Of a DNA stretch of 64,000 nucleotides, positions 8,704-16,794 are shown in pieces (position 1 is the stretch's first letter; the number at the start of each line of letters is the position of its first letter). The position numbers were made by a program, and so were the translations under genes. The stretch covers positions 186,001 to 250,000 of the forward strand of contig NZ_NEQV01000007.1 in assembly GCF_002799245.1 (NCBI RefSeq). The letters are read 5' to 3'. The notes beneath the pieces are model-generated. The model had not been told where the DNA came from. It did no database searches and saw only the letters and a program-made list of their open reading frames with translations. The DNA comes from Stenotrophomonas maltophilia. Its GTDB lineage: Bacteria > Pseudomonadota > Gammaproteobacteria > Xanthomonadales > Xanthomonadaceae.

Positions 8704-8778
8704 ATGAATCCGGCTGCCAGCCACGCCGTAGGCGACGCGACCCGCCCGGCCTGGCCTCCTCTTGGGCGCAGGGAGTAG
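8704..8778 (+). CDS. Possible 24-residue leader peptide
   Basis: An ATG at 8704 has a near-ideal ribosome site (AAAGGAG, five bases upstream). It opens a 24-codon frame ending in TAG at 8776-8778, four bases before the cyclase ATG at 8783. The cyclase ribosome site (GGGAG) lies inside the end of this frame, so the two could be translationally coupled. The peptide begins MNPAASHAVGDATRP and has no recognised motif. It may be chance, but the ribosome site is better than that of the cyclase itself. Confidence 0.35.
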   Translation: MNPAASHAVGDATRPAWPPLGRRE

Positions 8779-8782
8779 CACG

Positions 8783-10315
8783 ATGGGACACAGCTGGAAA
8801 AAAGATCGCACCAAGAAGCGCATTGCCACCCGTTACGCCGAAGTCCGCGACGTGGACATCCGCGATTACAAGCGGGAAACCTCGCTGGTGGATATTCCAG
8901 TCAATCGCGCCTATCGCGTCCAAGGGGCGCATGTCTACATCGACATCGTCAATCTGGCGGACATGCTTAGCTGCACTGACATCGAAGGCGAAACCTGCCA
9001 CAAGCGGGCCCTTCGATTCCTGAATCAGCACTACCGCGCCGTCCATCGCATCCTCGTTGAAAGTGATGCCATCCGTGTGGACTTTCACAACCAGCGGCTG
9101 CATGCGGTTGTGACCAAGCCGTACGGCGATGCCAACGAACGCGCCCGGATCGAGCGCGCGGTTGCGATCGCCCAGCTCGCCATCGATGTGCTGGCTGAAA
9201 CGGGCGACTCGGACGCGCACATCCCCAATGCCCAGGTTCGTGTCGGCATTGACAGCGGGATGGCGTTGGCCGTCAACAATGGTCGTCGCGCCAGCCGAGA
9301 ACCTCTTTTCTTAGGCTCCCCAGCCAATCAGGCGGCCAAGTGTGCCGGGCATGGAGGGGCTGAAGGCATCTACCTGACGCACGGCGCACGTGCCGTGCTT
9401 GAACTGCCTACCTTGACCGGCAACAAGGACCGCACCACTTCGCTGACCGATGCTCAGATTTCCGCATGCGTCGAGGCCGCTGCACTCGGCATTTCCAAGT
9501 CGCGCATCATCGAACTCTGGAAAGATGAACAGGCCGAGCTCCCTATCGGCGAATTCAAGTTCAGTCGACCGACGCCTCCGCTTTCTGATCTGGACTTCTC
9601 CCTGCTCAGCGCGGCGAACTCAAGGCGATTTGATGGCGTTTCGATCTATGCCGACATTGACGGATTCACCGACTTCGTGGACAAGCACTTAGAGGAGGAT
9701 CCCGAACATCTGGTTCGAACACTGCACGTATTGCGCTCTGAGCTGGATGCGGTCGTACACGAGGATTTTGGAGGGCGTCGTGTCCGTTTTATTGGCGACT
9801 GCCTTCATGGGGTGCTGCTGGAGGGCACGTCACAGACGACAGATGCGCAGGACACGGTCAGCACCGCTGCCCAGTGCGCGGGTGCATTGCGCAGCAGTTT
9901 CTCCACTGCCCTGGAGCAACTGAGCGCCGAAGGCGCGGAAGTGGCAGAGCTGGGATTGGCCATTGGCTTCGAACTTGGCCCCCTTGCCATTTCCCGCCTG
10001 GGCATGAAGGGGAGCCTTCTGCGGTGTGCCACGGGGCGAGCGGTGTTGGAATCTGAAGCCCAACAACGACTCTGCGACGGTGTGGAGACGGCCATTGGTG
10101 AAAATGCCTACAAGGCCGCCAGCGCCGCGATACGGACCGTCTTTACCGACAAGCGAAAGGCGGCGAACCTAGACTATGCCGCAGCGGTGGAGGAACTCGC
10201 CGCATCCGGGGACCGCGTGGCGAAGGCAACACTGGAGGCACACTACGCTGAAGTGGCACCCGCAGTGGCTCCTGCGCTCGCGCAGCCGATCCGTCCTCAT
10301 GTGGCCGCGACGTGA
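8783..10315 (+). CDS. Tandem-domain class III nucleotide cyclase
   Basis: A 510-residue cytoplasmic protein with two class III cyclase domains. Domain 1 (about 45-215) keeps Asp 54 (VYIDIVNLAD), but the second metal site is unusual (IRVDFHNQRL, Asp 100). Domain 2 (about 284-440) has the canonical pair, Asp 291 in YADIDGFT and Asp 339 in FIGDCLHG. Class III cyclases work as dimers, so the two domains may form an internal heterodimer with one active and one altered site. The chosen ATG follows GGGAG; an upstream TTG is less likely. It overlaps the next gene (GTGA). Context (E2-like gene, Pycsar-TM effector, divergent Pycsar pair) marks it as a defence signal synthase. The product nucleotide is unknown. 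Confidence 0.8.
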   Translation: MGHSWKKDRTKKRIATRYAEVRDVDIRDYKRETSLVDIPVNRAYRVQGAHVYIDIVNLADMLSCTDIEGETCHKRALRFLNQHYRAVHRILVESDAIRVDFHNQRLHAVVTKPYGDANERARIERAVAIAQLAIDVLAETGDSDAHIPNAQVRVGIDSGMALAVNNGRRASREPLFLGSPANQAAKCAGHGGAEGIYLTHGARAVLELPTLTGNKDRTTSLTDAQISACVEAAALGISKSRIIELWKDEQAELPIGEFKFSRPTPPLSDLDFSLLSAANSRRFDGVSIYADIDGFTDFVDKHLEEDPEHLVRTLHVLRSELDAVVHEDFGGRRVRFIGDCLHGVLLEGTSQTTDAQDTVSTAAQCAGALRSSFSTALEQLSAEGAEVAELGLAIGFELGPLAISRLGMKGSLLRCATGRAVLESEAQQRLCDGVETAIGENAYKAASAAIRTVFTDKRKAANLDYAAAVEELAASGDRVAKATLEAHYAEVAPAVAPALAQPIRPHVAAT

Positions 10316-11190
10316 CGCCAAGGCCTTTGGAGCTGCTGCAGCGCGTGGCACCGGACTACGGTGCCACGTTGATCGTAGACCCTGTCGGGGGGCTGGTTGG
10401 GATCACAGTGGTTCGGGCCGGCGGAGCCGAGTACGCATTTAGATTGCTCGTCTCCGTTGCAGGCGAGCACGTCTCAGTGCGCGAGATCGCCGACCCCGGC
10501 ATGCTGCCGGGGTTCTGTCCCGATCGGCATATCAACGGTGACCGTAGCTTCTGCCTCGGCTGGGGAGAAGACAATCCGAGCCGGATCCAAGACGAAGCAG
10601 CAGCGAGGCATTGGTGGGCCACGGTCTACCAGTACCTGACCTACCAGATCGGCGCGAACGCCCGCCGGGTCTTTCCTGGAGCGGAGAACGGCCGCGCGCA
10701 CGGTCGTGCTGCGCAGCATCAGGCCAATGCTGAGCAGGCAGCCGAACGACTGGGTCCGGCATTCAAGGCAGATGTGCTCGCGGGGCAGTTCATGGTCCGC
10801 AAGGATTCGCGCCCTCAGAAGCGGAGGCTCGAGCTCTGGCACGGCAAACTACTCCTTGCTCGGGTGTCGACGCGCACTGAAACCTTGGTCGGGAGACCCC
10901 CAGTCTGCCCATGTGGCCGCGATCCTGACGGTGCGATCACTGCATGTGGCGACCACGCTGCGGCCCTGGTCACTTTCATCTTGGAACAGCACCGATGTGC
11001 GCTGGCCGACACAGCTTTCCTTGAGGATTGTGCGGCTGCAGGAGCGCGCTGCTGCGGAACGCTGGACATCTGCGGTCTTCGATCTGCCATCAAACGAACA
11101 CAAACCGTATCCCTCAAGACAGAGAACTCACCCCGTGCAAGAACCTCAAAATTCTGGCGGCCACCCGCCAAATCAAAGCGACCGCGTTAG
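10312..11190 (+). CDS. E2-like (ubiquitin-conjugating fold) protein
   Basis: A 292-residue protein starting at a GTG that overlaps the cyclase stop (GTGA). Residues about 15-115 read as a prokaryotic E2-like domain: a beta-rich first half, then LPGFCPDRHINGDRSFCLGW with candidate catalytic Cys 81, then AAARHWWATVYQYLTYQ. Residues about 199-215 hold a cysteine/histidine cluster (CPCGRDPDGAITACGDH) that may bind zinc, and more cysteines follow. In short type II CBASS an E2-like protein acts on the C-terminus of its cGAS-like enzyme. Here the neighbour is a class III cyclase instead, and no E1 or deconjugase gene is adjacent. A cyclase-conjugating role is inferred. The last 56 bases overlap the effector gene. 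Confidence 0.65.
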   Translation: MTPRPLELLQRVAPDYGATLIVDPVGGLVGITVVRAGGAEYAFRLLVSVAGEHVSVREIADPGMLPGFCPDRHINGDRSFCLGWGEDNPSRIQDEAAARHWWATVYQYLTYQIGANARRVFPGAENGRAHGRAAQHQANAEQAAERLGPAFKADVLAGQFMVRKDSRPQKRRLELWHGKLLLARVSTRTETLVGRPPVCPCGRDPDGAITACGDHAAALVTFILEQHRCALADTAFLEDCAAAGARCCGTLDICGLRSAIKRTQTVSLKTENSPRARTSKFWRPPAKSKRPR

Positions 11191-11659
11191 TGCCGCTTGG
11201 CAGCAGCTGAATTTGGTCTTGGGCTTCTTCTCCCGTGTAGACACAAAACTCTCGGTCGGCCTGGGTATCAACCTGGGCATGCTTGCCATGATCGCGACGC
11301 GGCTGCCGAAACTTGATGAACTAACGGCCCTGATCTCGGTTGCGGGCGTTTTGTTCCTTACACCGCTTACTGTTAGCTTCTGGCACCTGTGGTACGGATA
11401 TTTTCCGGAACTGCGAGGCGGGTCAAATTCGCTCATCTTCTTTGAACGGGTGTCGAGCATGGCCGAGCACGAGTTCTTGCAGAAGTGCGCGGAGCGTACG
11501 CTGATGGAGTTCGAGGAAGACCTCCTGGGTCAATGTTGGCGCAATTCCAAGATTCTCTCGTCAAAATTCAGCTGTTTGAAGTACGCGTACATTGCCACTG
11601 TTCTGGCAATCGCCCCATGGATGGCACTCATCGTTGTGCTGCCTCCGCCGGCAAAGTGA
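11135..11659 (+). CDS. pycTM: Pycsar-TM-type membrane effector
   Basis: A 174-residue protein from a GTG at 11135, in frame inside the end of the E2-like gene. The frame is open much further upstream, but that part is the shadow of the E2-like gene. A helix (WQQLNLVLGFFSRVDTKLSV) runs into a first membrane segment (GLGINLGMLAMIA), a second segment (TALISVAGVLFLTPLTVSFW), a cytoplasmic helical region with FFERVSSMAEHEFLQKC, and a last segment near the C-terminus (YIATVLAIAPWMALIVVL). This is the layout of Pycsar-TM effectors, which damage the inner membrane when bound by cyclic nucleotide. It is the third gene of the tandem cyclase operon. The exact start is uncertain. Confidence 0.75.
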   Translation: MQEPQNSGGHPPNQSDRVSAAWQQLNLVLGFFSRVDTKLSVGLGINLGMLAMIATRLPKLDELTALISVAGVLFLTPLTVSFWHLWYGYFPELRGGSNSLIFFERVSSMAEHEFLQKCAERTLMEFEEDLLGQCWRNSKILSSKFSCLKYAYIATVLAIAPWMALIVVLPPPAK

Positions 11660-11810
11660 CACACAAGTGGCTTCTGCTCATCCAGTTGTTGAGCCGGAGC
11701 CCCGGGCAGCGCTGACAGGGCCGGGCCTTCCGGCCCAAGTCGGCCCAAGGTGAGAAACGGTGCTGGCCATTGCCGGAGTTTGGCCATCGGCTATCACACG
11801 CACGTCGCAG

Positions 11811-12368
11811 TTAGCTCCCTTTCGGAAGGGGATGCCAGCCTAGACGTGCAGCAAACTCACGACGATAGACGGTGTCAATCTGGGGCGGGGCTCGCCGGAC
11901 GTACTCTTCTGCGAGCGTCGCAGTTTGCCCTGAGAGGCTTGCGAGGTAGGCAACTGCTTCTTCCACTGATGGGACGCGTTGATCTTCCCCGTTGAACTTC
12001 GGTGGCAGCGCCGTCCATAGCACAGTGGTAATCCCGCGAGCAGCGGCCCAGTCAGCGAGCCCAGGAATACTCGCCGGTGCTGGACAGCCATGTGTCCAGA
12101 CCCCCAAGTGTCGCTCCATGTTCTTTGAGGGAATGGCTTCCCGCTCACGCAAGGCTCGCTTGGCGTCGCCCTCGTCGTCGGTACCAGCCTCAACCCAGAA
12201 GGAGGTGACAGCAGACGCGGCCGCATGCATGACCAACGTAAGCCGTCCATTGCCGGATTGCCTTAAAAACTCTACGCAAACCGTTGGCCCGTCTGCCAGC
12301 CACTGTCCACGAACCGGTAGACCGTCGGGTTGCCATACCAGCGACCCCCAACCAAGATAGGCAATCAT
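11811..12368 (-). CDS. Gamma-glutamylcyclotransferase-like protein
   Basis: A 185-residue protein starting MIAYLGWGSLVWQPDGLPV. The opening strand with YxxxGSL is the substrate-loop signature of the gamma-glutamylcyclotransferase fold. The rest (FWVEAGTDDEGDAKRALRER, TVLWTALPPKFNGEDQRVP) does not match the classical enzymes, so the activity is uncertain. It lies on the opposite strand and converges on the second cyclase operon, with 151 bases between them. It is part of the island cargo. The relation to the defence genes is unknown. Confidence 0.6.
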   Translation of the reverse strand: MIAYLGWGSLVWQPDGLPVRGQWLADGPTVCVEFLRQSGNGRLTLVMHAAASAVTSFWVEAGTDDEGDAKRALREREAIPSKNMERHLGVWTHGCPAPASIPGLADWAAARGITTVLWTALPPKFNGEDQRVPSVEEAVAYLASLSGQTATLAEEYVRRAPPQIDTVYRREFAARLGWHPLPKGS

Positions 12369-12503
12369 CTTGAGCCTCTACTCGACTGCGACAGCCGTGC
12401 CGCCCACCACAAGCGGCTCATTTCGTAATCGGTCGAGCCTTTAGTCTCTGCGCTCACCATCCTGGATGCCTCCTCGTCTCAACAAGACTCTGTATTGATA
12501 GCG

Positions 12504-13415
12504 CTACCGCGCCATCTGCCGCGATGTTGCGCTGCAGGGTCCGACGCCGGGCGAGAAGAAGCGCGAAGACGGAGCATGCTGCTGATTGCGGACTACCCGC
12601 AAGAGCGGGTGACGCATGCCTGGGAGATAGTCGAACCCGCTGTCTTCAAGCTCAAGTACGAGGCGGGAGAGAACCTCATGCTGCAGGAGCAAGCGGCGTC
12701 GCGACGATGCAATCCGAACACCCCGGCACCCTGTGAAAGGAAGCACGAAATGGCTGAAGTACCAGAACAGCTCTTCGGCAATAAGCTGGATGGGACTATC
12801 CTGCCCCACCAGTAGCAGGCAATCGTGCAGTGCACGCCCCAAGGCAAAGCAGTCATGCCGTCTGCCCTGCTCATGGGCGACCCTCAACATCACCACTAGT
12901 GCCGCCAGGCTATCCAGAGTGCCCAGCCCGCACAAGCCCTCGGTGATCTCTCGTAACCGACGGTCTCGGCGGACAAACATGCCGGCTCGCAAGCTCGCTC
13001 CGCTGAACACTTCCAGTTGCACAGGTGCACTGAGCGACATGAGTATTGATTCTCCACAACCGCCAAGTGCCTCGTGGACATTCAGAGCGGCCCAGACCGG
13101 TGAACATAGAACCATGCGGGAGCCGGGATAGCGCGCCTCGGCTGCTGCCTGCGTCGCCTGGGACGGGACGTGTTCCGCATGGGCATATTTCACCCACACA
13201 TTGGAGTGGCAGCCGGGACGCTCCGGGGATATCGACTGTCCGAGCGCGTATGCGCTGGATAGGCCCATTCGGCTTCGCAAGCATTCAAACCACAATCCGA
13301 CACTGAGTGATCGCAGGCAGTACGGCACGGCTCGGTTGGCGGGAAGTATGCTCGTGCTTGCACGCATGCGGGCAAGTCGCGCCTCGCCGTAAAAGGGTAT
13401 CTCTTTGAGCGCCAT
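12504..13415 (-). CDS. Hypothetical island protein
   Basis: About 303 residues from the ATG at 13415 (an in-frame ATG at 13433 has AAGGTGA upstream and is possible). The protein is cysteine-rich with alternating hydrophobic helices in the middle (LGTLDSLAALVVMLRVAHEQ and LIAEELFWYFSHFVLPFTG). I recognise no domain or catalytic motif. It is divergent from the small DNA-binding-like gene that precedes the Tn7-like operon, with an inverted repeat in the gap. It could be a transposon-linked regulator, but nothing shows this directly. Confidence 0.5.
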   Translation of the reverse strand: MALKEIPFYGEARLARMRASTSILPANRAVPYCLRSLSVGLWFECLRSRMGLSSAYALGQSISPERPGCHSNVWVKYAHAEHVPSQATQAAAEARYPGSRMVLCSPVWAALNVHEALGGCGESILMSLSAPVQLEVFSGASLRAGMFVRRDRRLREITEGLCGLGTLDSLAALVVMLRVAHEQGRRHDCFALGRALHDCLLLVGQDSPIQLIAEELFWYFSHFVLPFTGCRGVRIASSRRRLLLQHEVLSRLVLELEDSGFDYLPGMRHPLLRVVRNQQHAPSSRFFSPGVGPCSATSRQMAR

Positions 13416-13446
13416 GGCCGTGCCCCTCCCCATTCACCTTTGATGG

Positions 13447-13469
13447 GTAACGAAACGCGAGTTTGTTAC
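13447..13469. promoter_or_regulatory. Inverted repeat in a divergent promoter region
   Basis: GTAAC (13447-13451) and GTTAC (13465-13469) flank an AAAC/GTTT pair, giving a nearly symmetric site in the 120 bases between divergent genes. A GTAAC-type repeat also precedes the regulator gene near 1656. Operator role inferred. Confidence 0.35.
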
Positions 13470-13535
13470 TCCTTCCACCATCCGTATTAGAGGGGCAGAA
13501 TCAGGAGGACACAAGCGACGGGGTGTGACCACGCC

Positions 13536-13859
13536 ATGACGGAGCGGACCAACGAATCAATCCTGGCCCCGGAACGCCGTGAGATCGAAAGAGAATTGAC
13601 CTTTCATTTCGGGCCTCTCATCGGCTATGAAAACTTGCCGCGAGCTCTTGGCTATCGCTCCAGCCACGCGCTCCGCCAAGCAGAGGCACGCGGAACCTTG
13701 CCCGTGAAGATATTCAAAGTGCCCGGCCGCCGCGGCAAATTTGCCTTTGCGATGGACATCGCCGACTGGATGGTTGGGCTGAGGGCCGCAATCAGTCCGC
13801 CGGCAGTATCTGGCACCCCGCAAGATGAAGCGGCTGCTCTGAAGCCCAACCAGGAATGA
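13536..13859 (+). CDS. Small helix-turn-helix-like protein
   Basis: A 107-residue protein. The centre (PLIGYENLPRALGYRSSHAL, then ARGTLPVKIFKVPGRRGKF) reads like a small MerR/excisionase-type or PrtN-like DNA-binding domain: a short helix-turn-helix followed by a beta wing and the closing helix DIADWMVGL. It precedes the Tn7-like operon on the same strand, with a 372-base gap. It may regulate transposition genes or act as an accessory DNA-binding factor; this is inference from size and place. Confidence 0.6.
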   Translation: MTERTNESILAPERREIERELTFHFGPLIGYENLPRALGYRSSHALRQAEARGTLPVKIFKVPGRRGKFAFAMDIADWMVGLRAAISPPAVSGTPQDEAAALKPNQE

Positions 13860-13996
13860 CGCCCCACAACCCAAACTCAAGGGGCCGGGCTTGTAGCGTT
13901 TCAAGAACAGACTCAAGACGTCCCCGAAGATGCGCTCGCCGAGCGCCGAGGAGAGTACCAAGAGCCGGAAACTAACATCTCCGAACCCTGGAAATG

Positions 13997-14024
13997 ACTT
14001 GCCCCCGTTGGCGCGGGGGCAAGT
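13997..14024. terminator. Perfect hairpin in the 372-base gap before tnsA
   Basis: ACTTGCCCCCG (13997-14007) and CGGGGGCAAGT (14014-14024) form an eleven-base perfect stem with a six-base loop. No T-run follows on either strand, so it may be a weak terminator or a protein-binding site. It lies 137 bases after the small upstream gene. I see nothing else of note in 13860-14231. Confidence 0.45.
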
Positions 14025-14231
14025 GACATCTGTTGGAGCAGATGGTGGTGAAACTCAGCCTGTACCCTGAGGCTCACCCTTTTCCTTGACAAAGTCAAGC
14101 GACTTCCCGTTCGCGCGGAGGGGTGCGCCCATTTCCTCCCCATCTCATATGGCGGAGGCGAACCTGAATGGGCACCTTGTTCCAATCTCGAGACCGGGCA
14201 GACGTTCGCAAGCCGACGGCTGAGGAGCAGG

Positions 14232-14951
14232 ATGATGACCGCAGGAAAAAGCGCGACCGCCAAACCGACGGACGAAGACCGCCGTGAGGGGCATCTGCCC
14301 CATTCCCCTCTCGAGCTAGCACGCGGCAAGCGCGACCGCCGCGAAATCTTTGTATTTCAGTCCCCGAAGAATGGGCGGACCGTAACGGTGGCCGACCTGG
14401 TCAACTTTTGCCAGGCGCTGATGCTCGAATTTGACCCCCAGGTGGAGATGTATGTTGAGAGGCCGCGTCGAATCACGGTAGGCGAGAAGCGCGACCTTGA
14501 GTTGAGCTTCTGGGTCGGGCGGAGGGATGGCACCCAGCACTACCAGTTTGTAATCCCTACAAAACGGGTGGCTTCACTGAGCGTTGGCTTAGTCAAGCTT
14601 CCCGCAGATGACGAGCTCATCCACATGGCCTTGAATCAAGGGCTCGTATTGCGACTTGTCCACGAAAACTCTCTGGCATCTCGCGCCAGCGAGGTCGCTG
14701 TTGCCTACGAACTACTTCCGCTTGTCTGGGCCAATGCAAAGATCGCGGGGGCCAGGCAGTTGGAAGTGAGGATTGAGGACATGCTCCAGAACGTTGAGCG
14801 CCTCACCATGAGCGCATTACAACTGCAGACGGGCCAGGCCCGGTTCGCAGTGGCTTGCGCAGTGGCAAGCCTCGTCTACACCGGCCGCGTACAACTCGTG
14901 GACTATCGCCCAGGGGATCCGGATGCCCTCGTGGAGGTGCGTCATGGCTAG
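14232..14951 (+). CDS. tnsA: TnsA-like protein with degenerate active site
   Basis: A 239-residue protein with a good ribosome site (AGGAGCAGG). Residues about 50-115 align by eye with the TnsA N-terminal endonuclease domain: LMLEFDPQVEMYVERP matches the usual core strand region. The catalytic positions are changed. The Glu of the usual LLERDF helix is Asn 58 (LVNF), the Asp of the usual PDF is Ser 92 (LELSFW), and the EVK motif is IPTK (Lys 111 kept). The C-terminal half (about 120-239) is helical, like the TnsC-binding region. I infer a structural TnsA that no longer cuts the non-transferred strand. It overlaps tnsB by eight bases. Confidence 0.65.
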   Translation: MMTAGKSATAKPTDEDRREGHLPHSPLELARGKRDRREIFVFQSPKNGRTVTVADLVNFCQALMLEFDPQVEMYVERPRRITVGEKRDLELSFWVGRRDGTQHYQFVIPTKRVASLSVGLVKLPADDELIHMALNQGLVLRLVHENSLASRASEVAVAYELLPLVWANAKIAGARQLEVRIEDMLQNVERLTMSALQLQTGQARFAVACAVASLVYTGRVQLVDYRPGDPDALVEVRHG

Positions 14952-16794
14952 GTACGAAATCTATGATCAGGCGACACTCGACGAGTGGTACTCCCCACAT
15001 CCGGTTGATATTGCACCAGATCATCTCTCCAAGTTCCGCGTGGCTAAGGAAGCACTCACCGCCTTGCTTCTGGGCCGTTCCACCATCACCGCTATATCCC
15101 GGAGATATGGAATCTGCCACAAACGCCTGAAGCGCATGGCAATGAAAGCGCCCACGATAGCCCACGATGGCATGCCGCACGGATTTCGCGTATGCATTCC
15201 ATGGGGCAGTTACTCGACTGAGCTTTCCTTCGAACCCGCGGAATTGCCGCTGGTTCCAGGAAGATTTGCGTGGCACAAAGTCTCCGAAGCTGTGCCGAGT
15301 GTTAAAGCCTTGATCGATGGCTTTGCAACCCATCTGCCGCCGGGCCGCCCTCCAAGCGCGTTCGTAAAATTGCACCAACGAGTCCTTGCGGAGCTGAAGC
15401 AGCACAACCTGGAGGACAAATTCCCCCTGAACGATCCTGGCAAGGGGAAGCGCTCGCTGCTTGCTTTGCTCAAGCGGCGGCAGTCGGCAGTAGCCGACGT
15501 GGACCTTTATGAACCTCAATCGGCATCGAACGCTCCTGTCGCTTTGGAGCAAGCAGTACGGATGGGCCTGTTCGCCAGAACGGAGTTTGACGCGCACCAA
15601 ATCGATGTTGAATGCAAGATCTCCATCGATATGCCCAATGGCGCGCGTGTTACGCGCAAAGTGTCACGGCTATGGCTTCTCATCGAAATAGAGACTGAAT
15701 CCAGGGCGGTAACGGGATGGCTTCTCTGTGTCGGCCAGAGCTATGACAATCTTGATGTAGCGCTCTGCTTGTCCAAGTCAATGGAACCCTGGGCTCCCAG
15801 GGACCTGACGATCCCGGACCTCTTCTACGCACCTGGCGCTGGAATGCCCGTCTATCAGGCAGCAACGCCGATAGTCACGCGCTCGGCCGCTGTCGCACTG
15901 GACAACTTCCTTGCGCACTCGGCCCATGCACTCGAAGCAGCATTCTGCAGGGCTCGGGGAGGTGTGATGATCTTCGGAAAGTCGCACACACCGCGCTCAC
16001 GACCCATTGTAGAGCAATTCTTCTCGCGCTTGGAACGTGGTGCGCTGCGTAAGATCCCCGGCGGTTTTGAGCCCGCCAAACGGCTGGGGGAAAACAAGAT
16101 CAGGATCAGCAACTTCTCTCCGGATGCCCATCCCATCCAGATGCACCTTCTCGAGGAGCTCCTGGACGTCATCATAGCCAACTACAACGCGACGCCTCAC
16201 TCCGCACTCGGACAGATGACGCCGCTAGCGTATCTCACGAATCGCAAAGAGTCAGCGTTTGCGTTTGCGCCGGAAACCTGTGGCCTGGATGCTGCAGATA
16301 TGGCTTCGACAATCGTAAGCCTGCCCGTAAAAGGCAACAAGGATAATGGGGAGTTGCCCCATGTCACCTACTTGTATGCGGACTACCGATCCCCTTCCCT
16401 TAACGATAAATGGGGACTGATTGGCACCAGGATTCTTGCGCGCGTGAATAGGCGCGATCTTCGTTCAATCGTGCTACTTCAAAGTGCCACCGTGCCATTC
16501 GGAGTGGCTACCGCGCGAGCGCCTTGGTCGCGCGCGCCGCATGACGAGAGGACGCGAAGGATCATCTGTCGTTGGTCCAAACAGCGCAGTGATTTCTCAA
16601 TCGCTGGCGTGGAGTGTGCAATTGAAGCCTTCATAGCGCATCTTCGATCTACTGCAGACACGTCCCAACCCGCAGTCGACCAACTTGCGCGCTTGCAGCA
16701 GTTGCACTTCGGCCGTCTGCCCGACATTCGGTCCCAGCCAGCTCACATCCCGGTAAGAGTCCCCCGGGGAGGCAAGGTGAATCTTGATGACTAG
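14944..16794 (+). CDS. tnsB: TnsB/TniA-type DDE transposase
   Basis: A 616-residue protein from the ATG at 14944, preceded by GGAGGT. An N-terminal helix-turn-helix region (about 35-65, STITAISRRYGICHKRLKRM) is followed by an RNase H-fold integrase core: Asp 216 (FDAHQIDV), Asp 320 (ALDNFLAHS) and Glu 357 (PRSRPIVEQF), with a 37-residue spacing between the last two. The C-terminal part is the beta-barrel and tail region of Mu/TnsB-type transposases. It would bind the terminal repeats and join transposon 3' ends to target DNA. It overlaps tnsA (eight bases) and tnsC (eleven bases), so the genes are probably coupled. The ORF extends further upstream without a ribosome site. Confidence 0.85.
   Translation: MARYEIYDQATLDEWYSPHPVDIAPDHLSKFRVAKEALTALLLGRSTITAISRRYGICHKRLKRMAMKAPTIAHDGMPHGFRVCIPWGSYSTELSFEPAELPLVPGRFAWHKVSEAVPSVKALIDGFATHLPPGRPPSAFVKLHQRVLAELKQHNLEDKFPLNDPGKGKRSLLALLKRRQSAVADVDLYEPQSASNAPVALEQAVRMGLFARTEFDAHQIDVECKISIDMPNGARVTRKVSRLWLLIEIETESRAVTGWLLCVGQSYDNLDVALCLSKSMEPWAPRDLTIPDLFYAPGAGMPVYQAATPIVTRSAAVALDNFLAHSAHALEAAFCRARGGVMIFGKSHTPRSRPIVEQFFSRLERGALRKIPGGFEPAKRLGENKIRISNFSPDAHPIQMHLLEELLDVIIANYNATPHSALGQMTPLAYLTNRKESAFAFAPETCGLDAADMASTIVSLPVKGNKDNGELPHVTYLYADYRSPSLNDKWGLIGTRILARVNRRDLRSIVLLQSATVPFGVATARAPWSRAPHDERTRRIICRWSKQRSDFSIAGVECAIEAFIAHLRSTADTSQPAVDQLARLQQLHFGRLPDIRSQPAHIPVRVPRGGKVNLDD

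Noticed and set aside
10706-11134. Upstream part of the open frame containing the Pycsar-TM effector
   Set aside because: It overlaps the well-supported E2-like gene in another frame and is basic and serine-rich. The effector begins near the GTG at 11135.
14944-16794. Apparent loss of the DDE triad in TnsB
   Set aside because: The first impression came from IEIETESR, where many transposases have VID. The catalytic residues sit elsewhere: Asp 216 in FDAHQ, Asp 320 in ALDNF and Glu 357 in IVEQF, with plausible spacing.
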